A stretch of 64,000 nt of DNA from Propionivibrio dicarboxylicus (GTDB lineage: Bacteria; Pseudomonadota; Gammaproteobacteria; Burkholderiales; Rhodocyclaceae). The stretch's first letter is position 1. Every line of letters starts with the position of its first letter. The stretch is taken from NCBI RefSeq assembly GCF_900099695.1, contig NZ_FNCY01000001.1, positions 1 to 64,000 on the forward strand, given 5' to 3'. Position numbers and translations under genes: made by a program. Positions 55,623 to 64,000 of the stretch are shown one piece after another. Below the pieces are notes generated by a model. That model saw only the letters and a list, made by a program, of their open reading frames with translations, searched no databases and was not told where the DNA came from.

Positions 55623-56339
55623 CTACGAACTCTCCAGAGCCGCCACCGGCGGCTGGAAGCGATAACCGACACCGGTTTCGGTGAGCAGATAGGTCGGTTG
55701 TGTCGGATCCTCTTCAAGCTTCTGGCGCAGGTGTCCGACATAAACGCGCAGGTAGGGGCTGTGTTCGACCCGGTCGCCGCCCCAGACTTCGCGCAGCAGG
55801 TGACGCTGCGTCATCACCTTGCCACTGTTGGCGAGCAACACGCGCAACAGGCGATATTCGATCGGCGTGAGATGGACCGGTTCGCCGTTTCGCAGCACGC
55901 TGCGCTGCGACAGATCGACCCGGACGCTGCCGAATTCGACGACCGGATCGACCGCGTCGCCATGCCGCCCATGCCGGCGCAACAATGCCCGCGCCCGGGC
56001 GCGCAATTCGCCGACGCCAAATGGCTTGGTGAGATAGTCGTCGGCGCCGGCATCGAGCGCCCGCACCTTGTCCTGTTCGTTCGAACGCGCCGACAGCACC
56101 AGGATCGGCGCTTCCGACCAGGCGCGAAAATTGTGGATGAAATCGACGCCGTCGCCATCGGGCAGTCCCAGGTCGAGCACCACCAGTGCCGGCTTGCAGG
56201 CACCGGCCTCGGTCAATCCGCGTCCGACACCGTCGGCTTCGCACACGGTGCAGCCTTCCTCCTCGAGCGCCGAGCGCAGGAAACGGCGGATCAGCTTTTC
56301 GTCCTCGACCACCAGTACCGTCAGCCGCCCCGTCGTCAT
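55623..56339 (-). CDS. kdpE: OmpR-family response regulator KdpE
   Basis: The protein has 238 aa. Receiver domain with VVEDEKLIRRFL and phospho-acceptor Asp in VVLDLGLPDGDG, lysine in YLTKPF; C-terminal winged helix with HLTPIEYRLLRVLL and HSPYLRVYVGHLRQKLE. KdpE normally activates kdpFABC, which is not here; kup follows. The start overlaps the kinase stop by four bases. Confidence 0.88.
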   Translation of the reverse strand: MTTGRLTVLVVEDEKLIRRFLRSALEEEGCTVCEADGVGRGLTEAGACKPALVVLDLGLPDGDGVDFIHNFRAWSEAPILVLSARSNEQDKVRALDAGADDYLTKPFGVGELRARARALLRRHGRHGDAVDPVVEFGSVRVDLSQRSVLRNGEPVHLTPIEYRLLRVLLANSGKVMTQRHLLREVWGGDRVEHSPYLRVYVGHLRQKLEEDPTQPTYLLTETGVGYRFQPPVAALESS

Positions 56340-57892
56340 GACGCCTCCTCCAGACCGGTGGGTTCCTCATCGAGTGCTGGCGGCGTTCCCAGCGGCAACG
56401 AGAAAGAGACGCAGCCGCCGCCTTCAGGCCGGTTCATCGCCCGGATGCTGCCGCCATGCGCCTCGACGATGGCACGGCAGATCGCCAGGCCGAGCCCGAC
56501 GCCGGCGCGTGTCGACTCGTGCTCGCCGCGCACGAACATCTCGAAAATCGAATCGCCGGCCTCGCCGGGAAAACCGGGACCGCGATCGACGACCGACACC
56601 GCCAGACAATCGTCCTGCAGCGCCACCTCGATGCCGATGTCCTGGTCGGGCGGTGAATACTTGGCAGCATTTTCGAGGAGATTGCAAAGCACCCGCTCGA
56701 TCAACACCGCATCGAATTCGACGAGCGGGAGATCGCCGCCCCGCCGCACGCGAACGGCATGACCGGCGAGCGCGCGGCCGAGCAGCTTGATGCTTGAGCC
56801 GATGACCTCGTCGATCGGCTGCCACTCCTTGCGCAAGGTCACCTTGCCGGCATGCAGGCGGGCCATGTCGAGCAGGTTGGTGACGAGTCCGGCGAGATAT
56901 TCGGACTGATCGCGAATCGCCATCGCCGTCTCGCGCGCAGGCATCGCCAGGGGCGGACGGTACTCGACCAGCGAATCGGCCAGACCGACGAGCGCCGTCA
57001 GGGGCGTGCGCAGATCGTGCGACAGGGCCGACAGGATCGAACTGCGCAGGCGCTCGGAGACGATATCGACCTGCGAGCGCTGGGCGACCTCGACATAGTG
57101 CACCCGCTCGATGGCGATCGCCACCAGCGAAGCCATGGTCCCCAACCGTTCCTGCTGCGCCTGCATGTCGGTCAGCTCGGCCGCCGAATTCTCGAGCGGC
57201 GCCACGGCGATGACACCGCGCATGCGCATCGGCGCCTTCAGCGGCAAATACAGCGCCGCGCTCCCCGAGCCGGCGAGCGGATTGCAGCGTACCGGTTCGC
57301 CGCGCTCGAAGGCGATCAGCGCCAGCGCCGGTTCGATGCGCAGACTGGGCGGCGCGTTCTCGGCACAGGAGCGGAAGCCGGCCTGCGTGTCGTGAAGCAG
57401 CACATCGCCCTCGGCGTTCATGACGTTGCGCAGGAAGACGCGCGTAATCTCGGCAACCTGCGCCATCGTCAGCGCGCCGGACAGTTCGCGTGCCATTTCG
57501 TAGAGCGCCCGCGCCCGACGTGCCTCGAGCGCCGAGGCCAGCGCATTGCGACGCAGATTTGCCGCCAGCGTGCTGGTGACGACGGCCACCACCAGCATCA
57601 CGGCAAAGGTGACGAGATACTGACCGTCGCTGACCTCGAAGGAAAAGCGCGGCGGCACGAAGAAGAAATCGAACAGGGCGACGCTGAGAAAGGCCGCGAC
57701 CAATGCCGCCGACAAGCCGAGACGGACGGCCACCAGCAGCACCGTCAGCAGGAAGAGCATGACGATGTTGGCCGGCGCGAGCAGATTGGCCAGCGGCAGA
57801 CAAAGCAGCGTCACCGCCGCGCAGGCGGCCACGGCCAGGGCAATCCCCTGCCACCCCTGAATATCGCGATCCCCGTGCTGCACCGTGCCCAT
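56336..57892 (-). CDS. kdpD: KdpD-like sensor histidine kinase lacking the N-terminal KdpD/USP region
   Basis: The protein has 518 aa; full KdpD has about 890. This frame starts with the membrane DUF4118 region (four helices, about residues 12-110), then a GAF-like domain, HisKA (SALSHDLRTPLTAL) and HATPase. The N-terminal about 370 residues with the Walker-like KdpD domain and universal-stress-protein domain are absent. GAGGAG 7 nt before ATG at 57892 shows a genuine start, so this is a designed short form and not a broken gene. Coupled to kdpE. Confidence 0.85.
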   Translation of the reverse strand: MGTVQHGDRDIQGWQGIALAVAACAAVTLLCLPLANLLAPANIVMLFLLTVLLVAVRLGLSAALVAAFLSVALFDFFFVPPRFSFEVSDGQYLVTFAVMLVVAVVTSTLAANLRRNALASALEARRARALYEMARELSGALTMAQVAEITRVFLRNVMNAEGDVLLHDTQAGFRSCAENAPPSLRIEPALALIAFERGEPVRCNPLAGSGSAALYLPLKAPMRMRGVIAVAPLENSAAELTDMQAQQERLGTMASLVAIAIERVHYVEVAQRSQVDIVSERLRSSILSALSHDLRTPLTALVGLADSLVEYRPPLAMPARETAMAIRDQSEYLAGLVTNLLDMARLHAGKVTLRKEWQPIDEVIGSSIKLLGRALAGHAVRVRRGGDLPLVEFDAVLIERVLCNLLENAAKYSPPDQDIGIEVALQDDCLAVSVVDRGPGFPGEAGDSIFEMFVRGEHESTRAGVGLGLAICRAIVEAHGGSIRAMNRPEGGGCVSFSLPLGTPPALDEEPTGLEEAS

Positions 57893-58102
57893 GACAGCGC
57901 TCCTCGAAAGTCCATGGAATGCATTGTCCCGCCTGGCATATAAAAAAGGTGTAAAAAACGGCCGGCATCCGCTCAAGTACTTTGTCATTAGCCGCGGAAC
58001 CCGCACCAGGCCCCGGCCAGCGCTCTGCCGCCAACGTGTTAGAATAGGACAACATCTTGTTTATTTGTAAATTTCAGTAAAAACAAAAACAACTGAGCGC
58101 CC

Positions 58103-61100
58103 ATGCCTTTCATCCGGAAAGAGTTCTCTTTGAAAACCCGGGCCACCGCCACTGCGCTGGTCATCTTCCTGACCGGAATGGGCCTCCTCTCCTGGCACGC
58201 GACCGGGGTCCTGCAAGGCGACATGGAACGGCTGCTCGGGCAGCAGCAATATTCCACCGCCAGCTACATGGCCGCCGACATTCAGGAACAGATGGAGGTA
58301 CGGCGCATCAGCCTGGAACAACTCGCCACCGATATCGCGCCGGCGGCGCTGACCCAGCCCGAGACCTTGCCGGCAATCCTGCTGCGCCATGCGACCACCG
58401 GTCGGCTGTTCAACGACGGGCTCATCGTGTACGGCCGCGACGGCACCGCCATCGCCACCCAGCCCCACCGACTCGAACGGATCGGCGTCAACTATCTCGA
58501 TCGCGACTACCTCGCCGGTGCGCTGAATAACGGCGTGACCACCGTCGGCAGGCCCGTCCGAGGCAAAACGGCGCACGCACCGCTGGTCGTCATCGCCGCA
58601 CCGATTCGCGACGCGCACGGCGCTGTGGTCGGCGCGGTGTCGGGCATCAGCAACCTCAACCGCCCGAATTTCCTCGACCGGCTGGCGACCGGCCGCTATG
58701 GCGACAGCGGCGGCTATCTGCTCATCGCCGAGAAGGAAGGACTGGTCGTCACCGCGTCCGACCACAATCGCATCCTCGAGAAGCTCGACGCGCCGACCGT
58801 CAAGCGCGTCCTCGGCAGCCCGCACGGCGGGCGCGACGGGACCGTCCTGCTGGAACACGCCGACGGCCAGAAGGAAATGACCTCGTACAAACGGATTCCC
58901 GGCATCGACTGGGGCGTTGCGGTCAGCCTGCCGGTGGCCGAGGCGTTCGCCCCGATCCGACAGACCGAGCAGCGCATGCTGATCGCCACCGCGCTGCTGA
59001 CCTTGCTGGCCGGATTCGTGATCTGGTGGGGGCTGCGGCGGCAACTCTCGCCGATGGCCCGAACCGCCTCGGCCCTGGCCGCCATGGCACACGGCGATCA
59101 ACCGCCGCAACTGCTGCCGGTAGGCCGGCGGGACGAGATCGGGCAGATGGTCATCGGCTTCAACCAGTTGCTCGAAACCTTGGCCCGACGCAAACGCGAA
59201 TTGCGCGAAAGCGAGGAGCATTTCCGGCTGACCTTCGAACTCGCAGGCGACGCCATCTTCTTCGGCACCCCCGACGGCACGATCCTGTTTGCCAATCCGG
59301 CCGCCTGCGAATTGTTCGGCTACAGCCTGACGGAATTCCGCGCGCTCGGCCGCCAACCGATTTTCGACGCCGCCGATCCTCAGGCCGGCGAAATACTGGC
59401 CCAGCGGCAGCGCGACGGCAAATTCGCCGGCGAAGCGCGTTTCACGCGCAAGGATGGCAGCACCTTCATCGCCGATTACGAATCGACGATCTTCACCAGC
59501 GCCAGCGGCGAGGCACAGACGATTTCCCGCATCCGCGACATCAGCGCGCGCAAGGCGATGGAGCACGAACTGCAGCGCAGCGAACAGGCCGCCACCGATC
59601 TCGCCACGCTGCTCCGTCGCATGTGCGACATCGTGCCGGACATGATCTGGGCCAAGGATCTCGAGGGACGCTACATCTTCTCGAACGACGCCAATACCCG
59701 CTTGCGACTCGGCGCCCAAGACGACGAAGACCCGGTCGGCAAGACCACCGCCTACTTCGCCGAACGACAACGCGCCGCGAACCCGGATCGCCAGGACTGG
59801 TTCGAATTCGGCGATATCTGCGGCAAGAGCGATGCGGACACGATCGCGCGGGGCCGTCTCTCGATCTACGAGGAAAGCGGCGTCCTGCATGGCCGACCGG
59901 CGCACCTTGAGGTCTACAAGGCGCCGTTCATCGACAGCCACGGCAAGTGCATCGGCACCGTCGGGTCGGCACGCGACATTACCGAACGACGGCGCACCGA
60001 GCAGGAACTCACACAATACCGTCACCACCTCGAACGTCTCGTCGAGGAACGCACCCACCAGCTGACCGAGGCGAAGATCCAGGCGGAGGCTGCCAACCTC
60101 GAGAAAAGCCTCTTCCTCGCCAACATGAGCCATGAAATCCGCACGCCGATGAATGCCATCCTCGGCATGGTCTCGGTGTTACGGCGCGAAGGTCTCAGCG
60201 CCACCCAGGCCGACCGGATCAACAAGGTCGACACGGCGGCCAACCATCTGCTCGGACTCATCAACGACATCCTCGACCTCTCGAAGATCGAAGCCGGCAA
60301 ACTCGCGCTCGAGGAAATCCCGATCAACATCGACAGCATCGTCGGCGACGTCCGGGCGCTGCTCGCCGAACGCGCCCGACGCAAGAACCTCGACCTCGTC
60401 TTCGATACCGGCAAGTTTCCGCCGCGGCTCGCCGGCGACCCGACGCGCCTGCGCCAGGCCCTGCTCAACTACGCCACCAACGCCATCAAATTTACCGAGC
60501 ACGGCTCGGTGACCATCCGCATCAGCTACCAGAGCGAAGATGACGACAGCGTCATGGTCCGCTTCGAAGTCGTCGACACCGGCATCGGCATCGATGCCGA
60601 CGTCCTGCCGCGCCTGTTCGGTGCGTTCGAGCAGGCCGACAAGAGCACCACCCGCTGTTACGGCGGCACCGGCCTCGGCCTGGCGATCACGCGTCGCCTC
60701 GCCGAAATGATGGGCGGCGAAGCCGGCGTCGAGAGCACGGTCGGTGTCGGCAGCACCTTCTGGTTCAGCGCCCGCCTGAAAAAAGGCAGCGCCGCGCCCC
60801 TGTCGCCAGTCAACGCGGCCGACAAGGTCAACGCCGAGCAAGGGATCAAGCAGCGCCACACCGGTCGCCGCGTGCTCGTTGTCGACGACATCCCGGTCAA
60901 CCTCGAGATCACCAAGTTCCTGCTCGAAGTCTGCGGCCTCGTCGTCGACACGGCCGAAGACGGCCAACAGGCGATCGAGGCGGCCCGCCGCCAGACCTAT
61001 GCCCTGATCCTGATGGACGTGCAGATGCCGGTCATGGGCGGACTCGAAGCGGCGCCGCGCCTGCGCGCCGAACCGGGGTACGAACGGCTGCCGATCGTGG

Positions 61101-61237
61101 CGCTGACCGCCAGCGCGCTGAGCGAGGAACAGCAGGAATGCTTTGACGTCGGCATGAACGACTGCATCGTCAAGCCCTTCTCGCCCGACGAACTTTACGG
61201 CAGCGTGCTGAAATGGCTGGACTTCGGCGAACACTGA
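58103..61237 (+). CDS. Hybrid sensor histidine kinase (dCACHE-PAS-PAS-HisKA-HATPase-REC)
   Basis: The protein has 1044 aa. Two membrane helices (about residues 12-32 and 285-305) enclose a periplasmic double cache domain. Then come a HAMP-like stretch, two PAS domains (about 365-480, 490-650), HisKA ([12 protein letters not shown]), HATPase (GTGLGLAITRRL) and a receiver (VLVVDDIPVNL, Asp in LILMDVQMPVMGG). The signal is external. No HPt domain is fused, so phosphate must pass to another protein. Convergent with bacteriohemerythrin. Confidence 0.9.
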   Translation: MPFIRKEFSLKTRATATALVIFLTGMGLLSWHATGVLQGDMERLLGQQQYSTASYMAADIQEQMEVRRISLEQLATDIAPAALTQPETLPAILLRHATTGRLFNDGLIVYGRDGTAIATQPHRLERIGVNYLDRDYLAGALNNGVTTVGRPVRGKTAHAPLVVIAAPIRDAHGAVVGAVSGISNLNRPNFLDRLATGRYGDSGGYLLIAEKEGLVVTASDHNRILEKLDAPTVKRVLGSPHGGRDGTVLLEHADGQKEMTSYKRIPGIDWGVAVSLPVAEAFAPIRQTEQRMLIATALLTLLAGFVIWWGLRRQLSPMARTASALAAMAHGDQPPQLLPVGRRDEIGQMVIGFNQLLETLARRKRELRESEEHFRLTFELAGDAIFFGTPDGTILFANPAACELFGYSLTEFRALGRQPIFDAADPQAGEILAQRQRDGKFAGEARFTRKDGSTFIADYESTIFTSASGEAQTISRIRDISARKAMEHELQRSEQAATDLATLLRRMCDIVPDMIWAKDLEGRYIFSNDANTRLRLGAQDDEDPVGKTTAYFAERQRAANPDRQDWFEFGDICGKSDADTIARGRLSIYEESGVLHGRPAHLEVYKAPFIDSHGKCIGTVGSARDITERRRTEQELTQYRHHLERLVEERTHQLTEAKIQAEAANLEKSLFLANMSHEIRTPMNAILGMVSVLRREGLSATQADRINKVDTAANHLLGLINDILDLSKIEAGKLALEEIPINIDSIVGDVRALLAERARRKNLDLVFDTGKFPPRLAGDPTRLRQALLNYATNAIKFTEHGSVTIRISYQSEDDDSVMVRFEVVDTGIGIDADVLPRLFGAFEQADKSTTRCYGGTGLGLAITRRLAEMMGGEAGVESTVGVGSTFWFSARLKKGSAAPLSPVNAADKVNAEQGIKQRHTGRRVLVVDDIPVNLEITKFLLEVCGLVVDTAEDGQQAIEAARRQTYALILMDVQMPVMGGLEAAPRLRAEPGYERLPIVALTASALSEEQQECFDVGMNDCIVKPFSPDELYGSVLKWLDFGEH

Positions 61238-61261
61238 GGCACGCCGCCATCCGGCCGGGCC

Positions 61262-61717
61262 TCACTCCGAATGCATGAGCGCGACATAGGGCCGCATTTT
61301 CAGGTCGTAACGGATGAGGTGGTAGAAGATCCACTCCTGCACCATCGTCAGGACCGCCTCGCTATCGAGTGACGGATCCTGCAGCAGGCGAAGATTGAGT
61401 TCGGCATACTGATGCACGATTTCCCGATGCGCGCCGAGATGACAGAGCACTTCGGACTCGGGCATCCCCAGCGTGGCGAAGAAACGTTCTTCGTGCTCGA
61501 AGTGCGCCATCATCGTGGCGCCGATCGTGCCCAGCGTCGACTGGAACCCTGACCGGCCGCCGGACGCCGCCCCGCCCGCCAGCATCTCCTGCCGCAGGCG
61601 ATACAGTTCGCCGAACAAACGCTCGTGCTCGCCATCGATCGCTGCGTCGCCGATTTTCAGCGAAGCGAGAAGATGCTCCGGCGCGATCCCGTGACCGCCA
61701 TAACTGTCATAACCCAT
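61262..61717 (-). CDS. Bacteriohemerythrin
   Basis: A 151-aa four-helix protein with the iron-binding pattern IDGEHERLFGEL, HFEHEERFF, HLGAHREIV and WIFYHLIRYDLKM. It stores or carries oxygen, or senses it. The ATG at 61717 gives the standard length; the ribosome site is weak. Confidence 0.88.
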   Translation of the reverse strand: MGYDSYGGHGIAPEHLLASLKIGDAAIDGEHERLFGELYRLRQEMLAGGAASGGRSGFQSTLGTIGATMMAHFEHEERFFATLGMPESEVLCHLGAHREIVHQYAELNLRLLQDPSLDSEAVLTMVQEWIFYHLIRYDLKMRPYVALMHSE

Positions 61718-61934
61718 GCTCTTGGTCCGTGCTTCCAAGTCAAGGACTCTACGCCGATCGCAGCACTTTGTCATGAACTGCGACACCGGCAATCGGAAAA
61801 CCATGCTGCCGCATCGCAAGCGAATGGCATCGAAAAAGCGCGCCTGACGAATCCAGCAACGGAAATTTTCGGTACTATCGCGGCAAGGACATCTTGATCA
61901 CTTTCCGCCCCTCCGGGGCGACAAGGAAGACGCC

Positions 61935-62765
61935 ATGCCATCCCAAATCGCATCCTGCACCTCCACCGACACAGCGGCCCGTCCACTCGTCCGCACCGGG
62001 CTCGACGCACGCCTGGCGGTACGCGAGGGACGCTGGCGCGGGCAAACCAGCGGCATGGCGCCGAGTCATGTCCAGGGCAATGTCGCCATCCTGCCGGAAA
62101 GCGAAGCCAACGACTTCCTGCGCTTCTGCCAGCGCAACCCGAAATCCTGCCCCCTGCTGGCCGTCTCGGAGCCCGGCGACCCGCATCTGCCGGGCCTCGG
62201 CGCCGACCTCGACATCCGCACCGACGTCGCCGGCTATCGCCTCTGGCGTAACGGCGCCCTCGTCGAGGAACCCGTCGACCTGCTGTCACACTGGCGCGAC
62301 GATCTCGTCACCTTCGTCATCGGCTGCTCCTTCTCGTTCGAGCAGGCGCTCATTGACGCCGGCATACCCCTTCGCCATATCCGGGAAGGCCGCAACGTCG
62401 CCATGTACCGCACCAACATCGCCACCCGGGCGGCCGGACCTTTCCACGGGCCGATGGTCGTCTCGATGCGGCCGATGAAAGCCGCCGACGCGATCAAGGC
62501 GGTCCAGGTCACGGCGCGGATGCCGACCGTGCACGGCGCACCGGTCCACCTGGGCGATCCATCGCTGATCGGCATCGCCGACCTGCAGCGCCCCGACTTC
62601 GGCGATCCGGTCGCCGTCCTGCCCGACGAGATTCCGGTCTTCTGGGCCTGCGGCGTCACCCCCCAGTCGGTCGTCATGGAGGCCAAGCCGGCCTTCTGCA
62701 TCACGCACGCGCCCGGCAAAATGCTGGTCACCGATCTGCTCGACCGCGATCTCCTCTACGTCTGA
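61935..62765 (+). CDS. DUF1445 (YcsI/D-glutamate cyclase-like) putative hydro-lyase
   Basis: The protein has 276 aa with family motifs [38 protein letters not shown] and FITHAPG-like [12 protein letters not shown]. The annotation as hydro-lyase or D-glutamate cyclase is by family only. AAGGAAG before ATG fixes the start. A short GC hairpin (CGCCCC/GGGGCG) lies just upstream. Confidence 0.87.
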   Translation: MPSQIASCTSTDTAARPLVRTGLDARLAVREGRWRGQTSGMAPSHVQGNVAILPESEANDFLRFCQRNPKSCPLLAVSEPGDPHLPGLGADLDIRTDVAGYRLWRNGALVEEPVDLLSHWRDDLVTFVIGCSFSFEQALIDAGIPLRHIREGRNVAMYRTNIATRAAGPFHGPMVVSMRPMKAADAIKAVQVTARMPTVHGAPVHLGDPSLIGIADLQRPDFGDPVAVLPDEIPVFWACGVTPQSVVMEAKPAFCITHAPGKMLVTDLLDRDLLYV

Positions 62766-62782
62766 TCACCCCGCCTAGGCCA

Positions 62783-62798
62783 GGCGGCAAGCGCCGCC
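62783..62798 (+). terminator. Hairpin after DUF1445 gene, no T-run
   Basis: GGCGGC (62783-62788) pairs with GCCGCC (62793-62798), four-base loop. Lies 17 bases after the stop codon. Without a T-run, termination is only suggested. Confidence 0.35.
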
Positions 62799-62889
62799 AC
62801 GCCCTCCAGGCAACATGACGCGGGAATCATGCCGATGACCGACGCGACAGCGGTGACCGAGATATGCAATACTCGATGAAAATATCACG

Positions 62890-63783
62890 ATGTCGATTCA
62901 AGCCATGACGCCTGCCGCAAAAAAAACCGACCCAGCCGCCTTGCTGCGCGGTCTCAAGATCCCGCCGTGCCCGCAAATCCTCAACGACCTGAACGCTGAG
63001 CTGCGCAAGGAAGACGGCGACCCGCGCCGCATAGCCGCGCTGGTCCGGGGCGACGTCGCCCTGTCCGCCGCCGTCCTCAAGATCGTCAATTCGGTCGGCG
63101 CCAGCATCAACCGCTCGGTCAACTCGGTCGACGATGCGGTGCTCATGATCGGCAACCGCAACCTGATGAATTTCGTCGTCGGCCACTTCGTCCGCCAGGC
63201 CGTCAGCGGCGGCAAGAAGCTCAACCTGGAACGTTTCTGGGACCGCGCCGCGCATAACGCCGAGATCTCGGCATTGCTCAGCGGACAGCTCAAAGGCACG
63301 CGCCGCGAAACCGCCTACTGCATGGGCCTGTTCCACGACTGTGGCATCCCGCTGATGATGCAGCGCTTTCCCGACTACAAGGACACGCTGCAACTGGCCA
63401 ACAAGAGCCTGAGCAAATTCACCGAGATCGAAGAGCAACAACACGGCACCGACCATGCGACGATCGGCTACCTGATGACGAAAAGCTGGGGACTGTCGGA
63501 CGTCCTCTGTGAGGCCATCCGCTACCATCACGACCATGACGTGCTCGACGGCTCGCTCTCCCACGCGCCAGGTGACGAGGTCTGCGTCCTCATCGGCATC
63601 ACACTCGTTTCCGAACGCATCGCCGGCATGCTCCTGCGCAAACCGGAGGAACACGAGTGGGAACGCGCAGCGGCACCGGTCGCCCAATTCTTCGGCCTGT
63701 CCGCCGTCGATCTCGACGACCTCATCGACGATGTGCTCTTCCAGTACCGGCAGACGACCACCTTGGGGCAGAATGAACCCTGA
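62890..63783 (+). CDS. HDOD-domain protein
   Basis: A 297-aa single HDOD domain (LRGLKIPPCPQILNDLNAELRKE at the start, in parts, GLFHDCGIPLMMQRF and YHHDHDVLDG). HDOD proteins take part in c-di-GMP or stress signalling without a known fixed catalysis. The next gene, dodecin, starts 53 bases later. The ribosome site is weak and ATG at 62905 is an alternative. Confidence 0.85.
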   Translation: MSIQAMTPAAKKTDPAALLRGLKIPPCPQILNDLNAELRKEDGDPRRIAALVRGDVALSAAVLKIVNSVGASINRSVNSVDDAVLMIGNRNLMNFVVGHFVRQAVSGGKKLNLERFWDRAAHNAEISALLSGQLKGTRRETAYCMGLFHDCGIPLMMQRFPDYKDTLQLANKSLSKFTEIEEQQHGTDHATIGYLMTKSWGLSDVLCEAIRYHHDHDVLDGSLSHAPGDEVCVLIGITLVSERIAGMLLRKPEEHEWERAAAPVAQFFGLSAVDLDDLIDDVLFQYRQTTTLGQNEP

Positions 63784-63836
63784 GCGCCGGACCACGGTCA
63801 AACCGCTCGCACAAACACCACTTTCTGAGGGCTACC

Positions 63837-64000
63837 ATGTCTGATCACGTCTATAAAATGGTTGAAATCGTCGGTTCCTCGCACGTCAGCACGGACGACG
63901 CCATTCGCAACGCCATCGAAACCAGCGCCAAGACGATCCGCCGCATCTCGTGGTTCGAGGTCATAAAGACGACCGGACACGTCGTCGAAGGCAAGGTCGC
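63837..64000 (+). CDS. Dodecin family protein (partial, runs off window end)
   Basis: The first about 54 residues are visible (MSDHVYKMVEIVGSS, then IRNAIETSAKTIRRISWFEV). Dodecin is a small flavin-binding dodecamer of about 70 aa. The W in ISWFEV is the flavin-stacking residue. TGAGGG before ATG fixes the start. Only the last 15 or so residues are missing. Confidence 0.9.
   Translation, partial: MSDHVYKMVEIVGSSHVSTDDAIRNAIETSAKTIRRISWFEVIKTTGHVVEGKV

Noticed and set aside
58061-60133. A 690-codon minus-strand open frame antisense to the hybrid kinase
   Set aside because: Opposite clear cache and PAS domains; no ribosome site.

Overview
The window reads as chromosome of a GC-rich betaproteobacterium, most likely a member of the Rhodocyclales. 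This is inferred from the gene content: a MutT/ThiE fusion downstream of a DUF815 ATPase, the ZapB-like/ZapA/6S RNA block, the coaE-zapD-yacG block, the cutA-dsbD pair, a 2Fe-2S thioredoxin-like ferredoxin, an FtrABCD-type iron uptake operon and many two-component and c-di-GMP type signalling proteins. There is no rRNA, tRNA, CRISPR array, prophage or insertion sequence in the window. Coding density is high and most genes keep the same G/C-ending codon style. The clearest local departure is roughly 32.6-35.3 kb, which holds a truncated permease and AT-richer spacers.

Layout. 0-0.8 kb: end of a sodium-pumping biotin-dependent decarboxylase operon (minus). 1.2-12.9 kb: mostly plus-strand genes (EF-G-like GTPase, plsB, Na/solute symporter, VanZ, ferredoxin, hydrolase, cutA, dsbD) with a minus-strand lytic transglycosylase. 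12.9-22.8 kb: mostly minus strand: selO, a molybdopterin oxidoreductase, a GDT1-like transporter, 6S RNA with zapA and a ZapB-like gene, a rhodanese, a large hybrid histidine kinase and nudC. 23.0-28.4 kb: a Fur-box-controlled iron operon (ftrA, porin, ftrB, ftrC, ftrD, cytochrome b561). 28.4-32.6 kb: a lysR/azoR/pirin divergon, a sigma-54-preceded Ser-rich small protein and two cupins. 32.6-36.7 kb: transporters (truncated GntP, AGCS, Amt). 36.9-46.2 kb: mltA, DUF815-MutT/ThiE, a diguanylate cyclase, the trpB2-SPOR-coaE-zapD-yacG run and a FecR-domain protein. 46.2-49.1 kb: a class A PBP flanked by two inverted copies of a palindromic repeat. 49.1-53.7 kb: FAH-family enzyme, GlpM, a response regulator, a candidate small RNA, an HD/HDAC-like pair. 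53.7-58 kb: kdpD-like/kdpE/kup. 58-64 kb: hybrid kinase, bacteriohemerythrin, DUF1445, HDOD and the start of a dodecin gene.

How it works together. The iron operon combines periplasmic ferrous-iron capture and oxidation (P19, cupredoxin), the FTR1 permease and a membrane electron path (polyferredoxin, b561), with a porin for outer-membrane entry. Nitrogen control is visible at amt, which has a -24/-12 promoter and an NtrC-like site. Potassium uptake by Kup sits in one operon with a KdpDE-type system whose kinase lacks the usual N-terminal sensor. The least explained items are the candidate sRNA near 51.8 kb, the structured spacer near 6.7 kb, the palindromic repeat pair around the PBP gene and the sigma-54-preceded Ser-rich protein.
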